DNA of 64,000 nucleotides from Lachnospiraceae bacterium (GCA_017395635.1 JAFQOE010000041.1:1-64000), one strand, 5' to 3'; shown: positions 36,290 through 46,051, counted from the stretch's first letter. Program-made: numbers and translations. The notes: generated from the sequence alone by a model not told the origin.

Positions 36290-36318
36290 ACTATATCGTG
36301 ATTATATTATATTGTCAA
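36290..36318 (-). promoter_or_regulatory. Promoter of the regulator-PfkB kinase operon
   Basis: TTGACA, 17-bp spacer, TATAGT on the minus strand. The 316-bp gap 36241-36556 also holds the terminator at 36343 and the repeat at 36455. Confidence 0.75.
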
Positions 36319-36342
36319 TCTATGCATTATAAATTTGGGCAC

Positions 36343-36380
36343 AAAAACACCTCACCAAAATCTATACGATTCTGGTGAGG
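36343..36380 (-). terminator. Rho-independent terminator after spoIVA
   Basis: CCUCACCA and UGGUGAGG form an 8-bp stem around a 15-nt loop, then UGUUUUUGUG. It lies about 180 bp past the spoIVA stop, behind the repeat. Confidence 0.8.
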
Positions 36381-36454
36381 TAAATATCTCTGAAATCATT
36401 TTCAACACATATAACTTTAATTTAGTATATAGCTTCGCCAAACTGAATTTCTAT

Positions 36455-36553
36455 AAATCTTATGTCCGAAGAACTCAACAAATTTCATAATATATTTTTA
36501 TGAGTGTTATACACATATAGTAGGATTTTCACGTCCATTTTGAAAGTCAGGGA
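36455..36553. repeat. Solo right end of the palindromic element
   Basis: These 99 bp match 33780-33878 at 95 positions; the four differences are all transitions. The left arm and the hairpin centre are absent. The outer end abuts the spoIVA stop codon within 3 bp, so the sequence is carried in the 3' untranslated part of spoIVA mRNA. Confidence 0.85.
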
Positions 36554-36556
36554 GTG

Positions 36557-38032
36557 TTATATGATAATAAACACCATTCCTCCGTTACTGTCATTAATAA
36601 TCTTTTCCATCGTATCCTGTAGGCGAATCTGGGAGTCGTCATTTATTTTATTAGACTTAGATATCAACCCATCCTCCACCATTTGTTCTACTGTCTTGCC
36701 AAAAATATTGATTTTCCACAAAGTTTCTGGGGATGTCTTCATCTGTTCTTTCATATTTACAAGAAAATCCTTGGCCTGTTCTTCTGTACCGACGATTGGC
36801 GCAATTTCAGTAGACACATTTGCCTTAATAAAATGAAGCGATGGTGCATTTGCCTTAATCTTAATGCCATATTTATTACCATGCTTTATCAATTCGGGCT
36901 CTTCTAATGTAATATTTTCTTTACTTGGCATGACCAAACCATATCCTTTCATCTGAACGCTCTGCATAGCATCCGCAACATGTTCATATTCCTTTCTTCG
37001 TTCGGCGACATCTTTTAGCATAGTAAGAAAATCATATTCATTTTCAACTTTTGCTCCAAACAAATTGGAGAGCATATCATAATAATAGTTTTCCGGAATC
37101 TGTATATTGATATCTGCAGTTCCATCTTTCATATTCAATTTTGCAACACTCGCATCACTTATATACTCATTTTCTGTAATCGGCAAATTATATATATTTT
37201 TCATTCCTTCACATCCTGAAAGAATCTGTTTTGCATATTCTAATATAGCGCATTTAATCGGATGATTCATTTCTAAGGTTTCTGCCCATTTTGGTATGTA
37301 AAAATTAATCTGATTTAACGGAAATTCCAATAAAATATTCTTCAAGATATCAATAATGTCATTTCCCCGTAACTGATCACAATTGACAGGCAACACTTTT
37401 ACGCCATATTGCATTGTTAATTCTTCTGCTAAATCTTGCACCTCTCTGCTGGATGGCTTTACACTGTTCAAAATCACAATAAATGGTTTTCCAAGTGCTT
37501 TCATTTCATCTACTAACATCTTTTCTACCGGATAAAAATCTGCCCTTTCAATCTCTCCATAAGAACCATCACCTGTTACAATCACACCAATCGTTGCATG
37601 ATCTGTCATAACCTTTTTCGTACCAATATGAGCAGCTTTCGTAAATGGAATCTCATACTCATACCATGGCGTTTTTACCAATCGCTCTTTTTCCTCTTCC
37701 ATATGTCCTACTGCACTATCTACCATATAACCAACACAATCCACTAGTCTCACATTTATATCTGTTTCTTTATTCAACGAGATTTTTGCAGCCTGCTTTG
37801 GAATAAATTTAGGTTCGGTTGTTGTAATCATTCTACCGGAACCACTTTGTGGTAACTCATCGATAGTTCGCTCTTTTTCCGCACCTTCCTTCATTTCCGG
37901 TAAAACCAATGTTTCCATAAAACGCTTTATAAAGGTTGACTTACCGGTTCTTACCGGTCCCACCACACCAATATACATATCGCCACCGGTACGTTCTTTT
38001 ATATCTTGATAGACATCAAACTGCTCTTTCAT
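36557..38032 (-). CDS. spoIVA: Stage IV sporulation protein A
   Basis: The 491-residue ATPase polymerises on the forespore surface as the base of the spore coat. Walker A is GPVRTGKST at residues 25-33, the N-terminal P-loop domain continues to about residue 240, and the middle and C-terminal regions match the family. It ends hydrophobic (GGMVFIII), as expected for the membrane-proximal C-terminus. It shows that the organism belongs to a spore-forming lineage. In Bacillus the gene is driven by sigma-E; I could not identify such a promoter with confidence in the AT-rich upstream gap. AAGGAGG precedes the ATG. Confidence 0.96.
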   Translation of the reverse strand: MKEQFDVYQDIKERTGGDMYIGVVGPVRTGKSTFIKRFMETLVLPEMKEGAEKERTIDELPQSGSGRMITTTEPKFIPKQAAKISLNKETDINVRLVDCVGYMVDSAVGHMEEEKERLVKTPWYEYEIPFTKAAHIGTKKVMTDHATIGVIVTGDGSYGEIERADFYPVEKMLVDEMKALGKPFIVILNSVKPSSREVQDLAEELTMQYGVKVLPVNCDQLRGNDIIDILKNILLEFPLNQINFYIPKWAETLEMNHPIKCAILEYAKQILSGCEGMKNIYNLPITENEYISDASVAKLNMKDGTADINIQIPENYYYDMLSNLFGAKVENEYDFLTMLKDVAERRKEYEHVADAMQSVQMKGYGLVMPSKENITLEEPELIKHGNKYGIKIKANAPSLHFIKANVSTEIAPIVGTEEQAKDFLVNMKEQMKTSPETLWKINIFGKTVEQMVEDGLISKSNKINDDSQIRLQDTMEKIINDSNGGMVFIII

Positions 38033-38117
38033 ATAATCCTCCTTATAATATACCTAGTATCATAGTTATTCTAAAGAGAATATATGCACCGAACACTTTA
38101 AATATACCCATATATCT

Positions 38118-38149
38118 AAAAAAAGGATTCCAATATTACTTGAAATCCT
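38118..38149 (-). terminator. Rho-independent terminator after gpsA
   Basis: GGAUU and AAUCC close a hairpin with a 14-nt loop, followed by UUUUUUUAG, 70 bp past the gpsA stop. Confidence 0.75.
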
Positions 38150-38217
38150 CTTCTGCTTTATACATATTTAACACGATATTCTTTTAATATGATTACAGTA
38201 TTTCACAAATAAATGCA

Positions 38218-39225
38218 TTACCATTCCAATTTCTCTGACTCTGATGTGCGATCACGCATTAACAATTTCACGGAAACTTCTCTGACATCTGCATCTTCAA
38301 ATAACACAGCATTAACAGCTTCGACGATTGGCATAGATACGCCATACTTCTTACCAAGAGCTAATGCAGCCTTCGCAGAATATACGCCTTCCACTACCAT
38401 CTTAACTTCATCCATCGCTTCCTGATAAGTTTTTCCTTGTCCCAACAAGAAACCGGCATTACGATTTCTGGAATGCTTTGAAGTACAAGTGACTATTAAA
38501 TCACCAATACCGGAAAGACCTGCAAGCGTTTCAATATGACCACCCATAGCGATTACCAAACGACTTATTTCTGCAATACCTCTTGTCATAAGAGCGGCTT
38601 TCGTATTGTCACCAAAACCAAGACCATCAATTGCACCTGCAGCCAAAGCAATTACATTCTTTAATGAACCACCCAATTCAATACCTATTACATCCGGACT
38701 TGTATATACACGGAATACCTCATTCATAAATGTATCCTGAACCACCTCAGCTACTTCTTTGTTTTTGGAACCAGCCACAACTGTTGTTGGGATTTTTCTT
38801 CCAACTTCTTCTGCATGACTCGGACCCGAAAGAATGGCAACCTGCGCCTGTGGACACTCTTCTTTAATAATCTCTGTCATTGTTTTATATGTATGATCTT
38901 CAATTCCCTTTGCAACATCTACAACAATCGCTCCGTTTTTCACAAAAGGAGCTGCACTCTTCATAGTTGAACGAACAAATGGAGATGGAACTGCACACAC
39001 TATAAGTTCTGCATCCCCTAAAGCTAGCTCTAAATCAGTAGTAAATTCAATCGTATTTGGAAGAATGACACCTGGCAACTTATCTCTTTGCTCTCTGTAA
39101 TCCTTTAACATTAACACCTCTTCCGGATCAATGGACCAGACAATAACATCATGACCATTATTTGCTAAAACAATCGACAATGCAGTCCCCCAACTGCCTG
39201 CACCTAACACACAAACTTTCTTCAT
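38218..39225 (-). CDS. gpsA: Glycerol-3-phosphate dehydrogenase [NAD(P)+]
   Basis: The 335-residue enzyme reduces dihydroxyacetone phosphate to sn-glycerol-3-phosphate for phospholipids. The dinucleotide loop GAGSWGTAL is at residues 8-16, and the catalytic-lysine region ELGGSLKNVIALAAGA and NTKAALMTRG are present. plsY, which uses the product, lies directly upstream in the same operon. AAGGAGG precedes the ATG. Confidence 0.97.
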   Translation of the reverse strand: MKKVCVLGAGSWGTALSIVLANNGHDVIVWSIDPEEVLMLKDYREQRDKLPGVILPNTIEFTTDLELALGDAELIVCAVPSPFVRSTMKSAAPFVKNGAIVVDVAKGIEDHTYKTMTEIIKEECPQAQVAILSGPSHAEEVGRKIPTTVVAGSKNKEVAEVVQDTFMNEVFRVYTSPDVIGIELGGSLKNVIALAAGAIDGLGFGDNTKAALMTRGIAEISRLVIAMGGHIETLAGLSGIGDLIVTCTSKHSRNRNAGFLLGQGKTYQEAMDEVKMVVEGVYSAKAALALGKKYGVSMPIVEAVNAVLFEDADVREVSVKLLMRDRTSESEKLEW

Positions 39226-39282
39226 AACAAACCTCCTTCAATCCATATTGTATATTTATGTTATAAATGTAACTATCAAAAC

Positions 39283-39975
39283 TTATTTGCTTTCCTGCTC
39301 AACTTCCGGTTTCTTCGAAAAAATCTTATTTTCCTCACCGTGTACAAGACGAACAATATTGGCTTTGTGACGTTCGAAAGCTAATGCCGCAAACAAAAAC
39401 AATATAATATAGCTTTCTATCAAATCATTACCATTATAAGCTGTGTCTGTAATTGGATTCATAATATTACCTGTCATTCCAAGTGTAACAAAGCTTGCAA
39501 ATAGTAATGTAACCACAATCAATGAGCCTAATGAAACATAACGTGTGATTACAACACAAATAACAAATGATAACAAACAGATTAACCATAATCTCCAATC
39601 TAAAGTACCAAAGATTACACCAGCTGTTGCCGCAATCCCCTTGCCACCCTTAAAATTCATATAAAATGGGAAATTGTGTCCTAATACAACACCAAGTCCG
39701 CCCCAAAGAATCATAGGATAAAGAATCTCAGGAAAGAACATTGTTCCAATGACTCTTGCAAGAATACATACAATTCCAGCCTTAAAAAAATCACCAAGCA
39801 ATACAATTAAGCCAGCTTTCTTGCCGAGAACACGCAATGCATTCGTAGTTCCTGAATTACCACTTCCATGTTCTCTGATATCAATTCCATGCATTTTACC
39901 ATATATAAATGCTGTCTGTATCATTCCAAAACAATATCCAATCACAATACAAAGTACTCTTACTAAGATTTCCAT
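39283..39975 (-). CDS. plsY: Acyl-phosphate:glycerol-3-phosphate acyltransferase
   Basis: The 230-residue membrane enzyme transfers acyl groups from acyl-phosphate to glycerol-3-phosphate. It has five or more membrane helices and the family loops REHGSGNSGTTNALRVLG and GHNFPFYMNFKGGKGIA. It has a charged C-terminal tail (NKIFSKKPEVEQESK) longer than in many homologs. Its ribosome binding site overlaps the last codons of der, so translation may be coupled. Confidence 0.96.
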   Translation of the reverse strand: MEILVRVLCIVIGYCFGMIQTAFIYGKMHGIDIREHGSGNSGTTNALRVLGKKAGLIVLLGDFFKAGIVCILARVIGTMFFPEILYPMILWGGLGVVLGHNFPFYMNFKGGKGIAATAGVIFGTLDWRLWLICLLSFVICVVITRYVSLGSLIVVTLLFASFVTLGMTGNIMNPITDTAYNGNDLIESYIILFLFAALAFERHKANIVRLVHGEENKIFSKKPEVEQESK

Positions 39976-39984
39976 ATTTTAATA

Positions 39985-41310
39985 TCAACCTTTCTCTTTT
40001 CTTTCGCGATAAATAAATCTAAGAGGAGTTCCCTTAAATCCGAATGCATCTCTCATTCGATTCTCAATATATCTCGTATAAGAAAAATGTGTCAAATTCT
40101 TGTCATTTACAAAGATAACAAAAGTAGGTGGTTTCACTGCAACCTCTGTCATATAGTAAAGACGAAGTTTCTTACCTTTATCAGATGGTGGTTCCTGCAT
40201 AGCAACTGCTTCTGTCAAAATTTCATTCAGAACACCGGTGCTAATACGCAACGCATGATTGTCAATAACCATATCAATCATATCAAAAAGTTTTGGAAGA
40301 CGTTGTCCTGTCTTGGCTGAAATAAACATTACTTCAGCATATGGCATGAAAGATAATATTCTACGAACCTCTTCCTCGAACTTATAGACTGTCTTATCAT
40401 TCTTTTCGATTGCATCCCACTTATTCACAGCAATAATCATACCTTTACCACGTTCATGAGCAATACCTGCAATCTTAGCATCCTGCTCTGTTACGCCTTC
40501 TGTAGCATCAATTACAAGCACACAGACATCTGCACGCTCTACCGCAGAAACGGTACGAATAATAGAAAAACGTTCAATTTCCTCATGTATCTTGCTCTTG
40601 CGGCGAAGTCCTGCTGTATCAATAAATACATACTCTCTGTCATTACGAATAACCGGTGTATCAATCGCATCACGAGTAGTTCCAGCAATATTAGATACAA
40701 TTACACGTTCCTCTCCCAAAAGCTTATTGATAATGGAACTCTTTCCAACATTTGGCTTACCTATAATTGCAATTTTCGGTCTGTCATCCTCTTCATCACC
40801 ACGTGCTTCCATGTCAAAATGAGAAACTACCTCATCTAACATATCTCCAAGTCCAAGCTGAGAGGCTGCTGAAACCGGAAACGGATCACCCAATCCGAGA
40901 TTATAGAACTCATATACATCCGGCATAAACTTATCAAAATTATCAACCTTATTCACAACCAACACAACCGGCTTATGGGAACGTCTAAGCATATCTGCTA
41001 CCTTATGATCTGCATCCACCAAACCTTGGCGAACATCAACAATAAACATAATAACATCTGCTGTATCAATTGCAATCTGTGCCTGTGCACGCATACTCTT
41101 AATAATAATATCCTGACTTTCCGGTTCAATACCTCCGGTATCAATCATTGTAAAATTATAATCCAGCCAGTTTACATCCGCATAAATACGGTCTCTTGTA
41201 ACACCAGGTGTATCCTTTACAATTGAAATTTTTGATCCGGCTAACACATTAAATAATGTGGATTTACCTACATTGGGTCTTCCTACAATCGCAACAATCG
41301 GCTTACTCAT
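39985..41310 (-). CDS. der: Ribosome biogenesis GTPase Der (EngA)
   Basis: The protein of about 441 residues has two tandem GTPase domains (GRPNVGKST at the N-terminus and GKPNVGKSS near residue 185) and a C-terminal KH-like domain. It is required for assembly of the 50S subunit. AAGGAGG lies 7 bases before the ATG at 41310; earlier in-frame ATG codons overlap this site and were rejected. It is the first gene of der-plsY-gpsA. Confidence 0.97.
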   Translation of the reverse strand: MSKPIVAIVGRPNVGKSTLFNVLAGSKISIVKDTPGVTRDRIYADVNWLDYNFTMIDTGGIEPESQDIIIKSMRAQAQIAIDTADVIMFIVDVRQGLVDADHKVADMLRRSHKPVVLVVNKVDNFDKFMPDVYEFYNLGLGDPFPVSAASQLGLGDMLDEVVSHFDMEARGDEEDDRPKIAIIGKPNVGKSSIINKLLGEERVIVSNIAGTTRDAIDTPVIRNDREYVFIDTAGLRRKSKIHEEIERFSIIRTVSAVERADVCVLVIDATEGVTEQDAKIAGIAHERGKGMIIAVNKWDAIEKNDKTVYKFEEEVRRILSFMPYAEVMFISAKTGQRLPKLFDMIDMVIDNHALRISTGVLNEILTEAVAMQEPPSDKGKKLRLYYMTEVAVKPPTFVIFVNDKNLTHFSYTRYIENRMRDAFGFKGTPLRFIYRERKEKG

Positions 41311-41401
41311 TGTCATCCTCCTTTTCATCAAAGCAAAGACGATTTATACAACTCTTTATAGAATAATGTCTTTTAACTAATATTTGTCAACAACTCTCCA
41401 T

Positions 41402-41430
41402 AGTTTACAATAGCAAAATGTTTTTGTAAA
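41402..41430 (-). promoter_or_regulatory. Candidate promoter upstream of der
   Basis: TTTACA, 17-bp spacer, TAAACT on the minus strand. A second possible promoter (TTGACA at 41385-41390 with ATTATT 17 bp on) lies closer to the gene. The AT-rich gap 41311-41534 shows nothing else apart from a hairpin without U-run at 41506-41539. Confidence 0.5.
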
Positions 41431-41534
41431 CATACATTTTTACTAAATTAACATAAAATATATCTATATATAACAGCACTTTTATCCTTTTGATTCTAAT
41501 ATCTTAGTAGTGTCGCATGAATATCACTGAACCA

Positions 41535-42386
41535 CTACTCCTTTAACATCATTACACCTGCAAGATTGCCACGCATACCGTTACTGGCACGATGCGAGAA
41601 TAGAAATTCCGGATTACAACAAGTACAAATATCCGTAATATCCAAATGTTCTTTGGTTATACCTGCTTCTAACAAAGTAATTTCACATGCTTTATGAAGA
41701 TTCAATTGATACTTTCCATTCTCTTTCTTATACAAAAGCTCGTCACCGTATTTATCACCAAACACATCAAGAAAACGCAGTGCAACATCCTCACTAACCT
41801 CATAACACTTCTGACAGATAGATGGTGCAATTGCACACACAATATCCTTTGGATTTGAATGATATTCCTCTTTCATATAAGAAATCATTTTGGCACCAAT
41901 TCGTTCTACTGTACCCTTCCAGCCGGAATGTGCCATCGCAATCACCTTTTTCATTGGATCATAGAAAAACAATGGGACACAATCCGCATAAAATGTAATT
42001 AAAGGTATTCCCGGTTCATCAGTTACTAATCCATCTATTTCCAGAATATCACTTTCCCTTGTAATGCCTTTACCACAATCCTCTTTGGTTACTTTATGAA
42101 AGTTTGTCAAATGCACCTGATTCGAAAAGACTAATTGTGTTTCATCATATTCTAATGCATTTGCGAATCGTCGATGATTCTCCAAAACATTCTCTCTTTC
42201 ATCCCCTCTTGTAAAACTGAGATTCATGGACCCTAAATGATTCTTCGAAATACCACCTAATCTGGTAGAAAAACCATGCATTAAATCTTCACTATATTGC
42301 GATAACTTTTGGAAAGTAATATAGGTTACATTATCTTTCTCATTTATCTCACAAGTTTTTGTATCATTTATATATGTTAATTGCAT
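41535..42386 (-). CDS. pgeF: Peptidoglycan editing factor / polyphenol oxidase family (YfiH)
   Basis: The protein of about 283 residues is in the DUF152 / multicopper oxidase-like family. The metal-site motifs are visible in TFYADCVPLFFYDP, AHSGWKGTVERIG and a C-terminal CTCCNPEFLFSHRA. Members are reported as adenosine/purine nucleoside-acting laccase-domain enzymes and as a peptidoglycan editing factor in E. coli; which applies here is not known. GGAGA lies 8 bases before the ATG at 42386; the longer frame starts with TTG in that site. Confidence 0.88.
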   Translation of the reverse strand: MQLTYINDTKTCEINEKDNVTYITFQKLSQYSEDLMHGFSTRLGGISKNHLGSMNLSFTRGDERENVLENHRRFANALEYDETQLVFSNQVHLTNFHKVTKEDCGKGITRESDILEIDGLVTDEPGIPLITFYADCVPLFFYDPMKKVIAMAHSGWKGTVERIGAKMISYMKEEYHSNPKDIVCAIAPSICQKCYEVSEDVALRFLDVFGDKYGDELLYKKENGKYQLNLHKACEITLLEAGITKEHLDITDICTCCNPEFLFSHRASNGMRGNLAGVMMLKE

Positions 42387-42488
42387 CTTTCTATTCTCCA
42401 ATTTCCTAATATCTCTTTACCGGCCCGTATTTATTCAAAACAAGGTAACTTCATCAGAATCATACCAAAAAACATTGATTCATATGCG

Positions 42489-42854
42489 CTATACAACGAA
42501 ATCAAATGCATTCTTATAATATGCAATCTTATTATCCAAAACGGCTGCCACATCAAAACGCACCGGTGTAAATTCATCCAAATTATGACTATACAGGTAA
42601 TACTTCGTTGCTTGACTAATTCTTTTTTGTTTGGCATAGCCTACTGCTTCTTGCGGTGTTCCATACCGAATACTATTGCGATATTTGACTTCTATAAAAA
42701 CATAATATATACCATCTTTTGCAATAATATCCACTTCACCTTGTTTGCATCGGTAATTCATCTCAAGAATTACAAATCCATGTGCTGTTAAATATTCTCT
42801 TACTAATTGTTCAACCTGTGCGCCTAATTTGCGTTTATTATTTTCTTTAATCAT
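42489..42854 (-). CDS. yraN: UPF0102 (YraN) putative endonuclease
   Basis: The 121-residue protein has the nuclease-like core: ALGAQVEQLVREYLTAHGFVILEMNYRCKQGEVDIIAKDG, then VFIEVKYRNS, which resembles the D...ExK pattern of restriction-fold nucleases. It often lies next to rnhB, as it does two genes away here. The ribosome binding site is weak and distant, so the start is not certain. I saw no promoter of its own. Confidence 0.9.
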   Translation of the reverse strand: MIKENNKRKLGAQVEQLVREYLTAHGFVILEMNYRCKQGEVDIIAKDGIYYVFIEVKYRNSIRYGTPQEAVGYAKQKRISQATKYYLYSHNLDEFTPVRFDVAAVLDNKIAYYKNAFDFVV

Positions 42855-42943
42855 TAAAGTAAATAATACCTTCTTTCTTACTTACTTAGTTAGTATAAAC
42901 ACTAGTATACTGACTCTTTCTTCACTCACAACATCTTGCAATA

Positions 42944-43231
42944 CTATTTTCGAAGCTTACTCTTAATCTTATCCATACGATCTACATACACTAAAATTTC
43001 AGCTACAACACCGTATAACTCCGGTGGTATCATATCACCGATTTCTAACTTTAACAAAGTATCCGTCAAACTTTCATCCTTGTATGTAGCAACATCTGCT
43101 TCTTTCGCCTTTTCAATAATACGTTCTGCAATAACACCTTGTCCGGATGCAACAACCTGTGGTGCAGAATTATTAGGATCGTATGTCAACGCAACTGCTT
43201 TTTTCTTTTTTTCAGATTTGTCGTACGCCAC
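42944..43231 (-). CDS. ylqH: FlhB C-terminal-like protein (YlqH)
   Basis: The 95-residue protein corresponds only to the cytoplasmic C-terminal domain of FlhB/YscU export-switch proteins. AVALTYDPNN, in the place of AVALxYxxxx behind the NPTH cleavage site, starts at about residue 12, and the membrane part and NPTH motif are absent. It may mimic the cleaved FlhB fragment. The start codon is GTG with AAGGAGG before it. It lies directly behind the FliK-like ylqG, as in Bacillus. Confidence 0.88.
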   Translation of the reverse strand: MAYDKSEKKKKAVALTYDPNNSAPQVVASGQGVIAERIIEKAKEADVATYKDESLTDTLLKLEIGDMIPPELYGVVAEILVYVDRMDKIKSKLRK

Positions 43232-43263
43232 AGTGTTCCCTCCTTTTCATAACTAAGCATATA

Positions 43264-45117
43264 TTATGTTCTGGCATCAAATGTATAACGCTTAATACTT
43301 CTCTCTGCATTTTCATCAATAATTTCATCCACTACTTTGTTAATAGATTCTTGAGGTTGACGCTTCACCACCTCATTGGTAAGAGAGAATCCTCTGTCAG
43401 ATAATTGTTTTGCCAATTGATTAATATTCTCTGTCACAATGTCAACACTCGTCTGATCATCCAAATAAAATCTTGCATTAACATTTGTACCGGTTAAAGT
43501 AACATGCACATCTGTTTTTCCTAAATGATCCATGTCCAAATGTAACATAACACTGATACCATCCTGCTTTTGAGCCAATTTACGCTTATCCGCATATACA
43601 TATAATTCAGAATTCGCATTCTGATTATTCAGTTTCAAAGGCATCTGTGCATAAATCATTTGCTGATTAATCTGTTCCATAAATTGCATGTTCTGACGCA
43701 TATTCTGGAAGTTTTGTTCAAAATGTTTTGATTCTCCTCCACTTGAAGAAATCAAGTTTTCAATGGATTTGCTTTGCTTTATAATCCTTTCATACAATTG
43801 ATCTATCTCTTTCGGTTCTTTCATATCTTTAGGATTTAAAGACCAATTCTTTTTAATTACTTCTGATAACATATCTTTCCATTCATTCGAATCCAATACG
43901 TCACGAATCGCTTTGTCTGAACCACCGGTAGTTGCAAGTTGTTGTAGCATATTCTTCAATAACTCTTCTGGCGAATTCGAATTTTGAAACAACGTTTGCA
44001 TTTGTTCAGCAGTTATACCTGTTTTGCTGAGTAAACCGGTTAAGTTTTGAATTCCTTCTTTTGTAAGACCTGTATTCTCTGTAATCTTTGACAAAGAAAC
44101 ACTATATTTTGCTTCAGTATCGTTGTCTTTTATTACTTCCTCAGTGAAAGCTTCTACCATATTCTGTTGCAATGGTTTCATTGTATCATCTACCTTGATA
44201 TCCTGTTGAGAATGTTCCAACAATACAATATCTTTCGAATGCATTAATACTGCCTGCTCATTGGTAGCCATACTTTGTTCGCCAGATACATTTTGCTCTC
44301 CTATTATAGATGCTACATCTGTTATTTGCTGTCCATTTGTCAACGGCATTTCTTGTACATCCAGATTGTGATTCTCAATATTTTGAACAGTTCCACCATC
44401 AATACTTTGCTCTGATGTAAATATATCTAAAATTTGAGTTGCTACAGAAAGCAACTCACTTCCTGCTGTTCCTTCCGGAAACGCCTGCGTGAACGATGAT
44501 ATTCCATCAGCTGCTGTTGCAATATCACCTGTTAACTGATGCTGATATCCCTGATATCTTTCATATTGTGTAATATTGCCTTCTGTCACCGGTATATTCA
44601 TTTTATTGAGACCTACTAATGTTTGCATGGAGGTCCCCTCAAATTTCATACTCTGGGATAAAAGCTTAACCATATTGGCTTTATCCACCGGCATTCCTGC
44701 ATCCATTAACTCTTTTGCAGCAGAAAAATTCTTTTCCGTCGGAGAAAGACCTGCTGCGTCTAACGCTTTTTCCAACACTTGTGTCTGGGCACTATATAAA
44801 GAATCAAATAACGGCTTTATCAAAACTTGATTGGCATTATTTTCTTTTACAGAAAACAATAACTGATCCCCAACTCCAAGCTGAATGTCTTCTTGTAATC
44901 TTGCAAATAATTGTGCTTTGTCTTCCAAGGACAATGTGATTCTATCTCCAATAATATTCAAAACTTCTCCTTTGAATACTGCTCCTTCTTTTAAAGCCGA
45001 GATTACAGATGAGGATTGTGTCTGACTAGTTTGTTCTGAAGCCTTAGCATTCTCTAATTTGCTTCCATTTTTGATATTAGCATCATAATTTTGTATTACT
45101 CTATTACCAATTTGCAT
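43264..45117 (-). CDS. ylqG: FliK-like hook-length control domain protein (YlqG-like)
   Basis: The 617-residue protein is Gln/Asn-rich and low in complexity through much of its length. The C-terminal 110 residues (from LYVYADKRKL; MLHLDMDHLGKTDVHVTLTG) match the Flg_hook domain of FliK. With YlqH it forms a ruler-and-switch-like pair outside a flagellar operon, next to rnhB. Its role is unknown. AAGGAGG precedes the ATG. Confidence 0.82.
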   Translation of the reverse strand: MQIGNRVIQNYDANIKNGSKLENAKASEQTSQTQSSSVISALKEGAVFKGEVLNIIGDRITLSLEDKAQLFARLQEDIQLGVGDQLLFSVKENNANQVLIKPLFDSLYSAQTQVLEKALDAAGLSPTEKNFSAAKELMDAGMPVDKANMVKLLSQSMKFEGTSMQTLVGLNKMNIPVTEGNITQYERYQGYQHQLTGDIATAADGISSFTQAFPEGTAGSELLSVATQILDIFTSEQSIDGGTVQNIENHNLDVQEMPLTNGQQITDVASIIGEQNVSGEQSMATNEQAVLMHSKDIVLLEHSQQDIKVDDTMKPLQQNMVEAFTEEVIKDNDTEAKYSVSLSKITENTGLTKEGIQNLTGLLSKTGITAEQMQTLFQNSNSPEELLKNMLQQLATTGGSDKAIRDVLDSNEWKDMLSEVIKKNWSLNPKDMKEPKEIDQLYERIIKQSKSIENLISSSGGESKHFEQNFQNMRQNMQFMEQINQQMIYAQMPLKLNNQNANSELYVYADKRKLAQKQDGISVMLHLDMDHLGKTDVHVTLTGTNVNARFYLDDQTSVDIVTENINQLAKQLSDRGFSLTNEVVKRQPQESINKVVDEIIDENAERSIKRYTFDART

Positions 45118-45140
45118 AACAATCCTCCTTACTTTACATT

Positions 45141-45893
45141 CTATATTAGGTTTCCAATAAATGTTCTTCTATGTATTTCACACGGACCAATTTCTTTCAA
45201 TGCTGCAAGATGTTTCGCACTTCCGTATCCTTTATTGCTGGAAAAATCATATTCCGGATATTTTTCCGATATCTCAACCATATAACGATCTCTTGTCACT
45301 TTTGCAACAATACTGGCCGCTGCAATGGATACGCTTTTTGCATCTCCCTTAATAATCGATTCTTGAGGAATATCAACTTCCGGAATTTGCACTGCATCAT
45401 TTAATAATATATCCGGTTTTACAGAAAGCTTGGAAATTGCTTCCCTCATTGCAACATAATTCGCCTGCAAAATATTAATTTCATCAATACATTTCTCGTC
45501 CGAAAATCCAATTCCTACTGCAATGGCTTTTTCCATAATGATATCATACAATTCTTCTCGTTTTTTTGCTGATAATTGCTTAGAATCATTGAGATAATAG
45601 ATATCTTCATCTTTTGGTAAAATAACTGCCGCGGCTACTACCGGTCCGGCCAATGGACCACGACCAACTTCATCTATTCCACATATATATCGACAATTTT
45701 CATATTTTCGTTCATATTCCTTCATTGCATAAGTGCGTTCCACTTCTGCTTCAAATGCTATAATTCGCTTCTTCGCACTTTCAACCAATTTTATAACTCC
45801 TGCGCGTTCATCTGTTTCAAACTGCGGAATTAACACTCTTAACTCATCAATCGTTGCCTCTTTTAATAGATTCTTAATTTCCTGAATTCCCAT
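45141..45893 (-). CDS. rnhB: Ribonuclease HII
   Basis: The 250-residue enzyme cleaves RNA in RNA-DNA hybrids and removes ribonucleotides from DNA. The catalytic acidic pair is in CGIDEVGRGPLAGP, and SIAAASIVAKVTRDRYM and DFSSNKGYG are conserved. About 70 N-terminal residues precede the core, the longer Gram-positive form. The ribosome binding site is weak; a strong AAGGAGG about 50 bp upstream precedes only a nine-codon frame. Confidence 0.95.
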   Translation of the reverse strand: MGIQEIKNLLKEATIDELRVLIPQFETDERAGVIKLVESAKKRIIAFEAEVERTYAMKEYERKYENCRYICGIDEVGRGPLAGPVVAAAVILPKDEDIYYLNDSKQLSAKKREELYDIIMEKAIAVGIGFSDEKCIDEINILQANYVAMREAISKLSVKPDILLNDAVQIPEVDIPQESIIKGDAKSVSIAAASIVAKVTRDRYMVEISEKYPEYDFSSNKGYGSAKHLAALKEIGPCEIHRRTFIGNLI

Positions 45894-45960
45894 ATATTTA
45901 CTCTGTATTATTTCGTAGCATAATCATTACTGACCTGCTATTATTTCCTCCTTGTTATTA

Positions 45961-45992
45961 TTATAAAGAAAGCGGATGTATCTATCCGCTTT
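45961..45992 (-). terminator. Probable terminator behind lepB
   Basis: AAAGCGGAU and AUCCGCUUU form a perfect 9-bp stem with a 6-nt loop, followed by CUUUAUAAU. The U-tract is weak, so read-through into rnhB is likely. Confidence 0.55.
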
Positions 45993-46005
45993 ACATTTGT
46001 AATCA

Positions 46006-46046
46006 GTAACTATGCAACAAGTGTATTGCCTATACTGAACAGTTAC
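46006..46046. repeat. Interspersed palindrome with enlarged loop, reversed copy
   Basis: Arms GTAACT and AGTTAC at the ends; the right half TACTGAACAGTTAC matches the family and the left half GTAACTATG does too, but about 14 extra bases sit between them. It lies between lepB and rnhB. Confidence 0.7.
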
Positions 46047-46051
46047 TACAA

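Noticed and set aside
41506..41539. AGTAGTG/CACTACT hairpin at the pgeF stop as a terminator
   Set aside because: No U-tract on either side.
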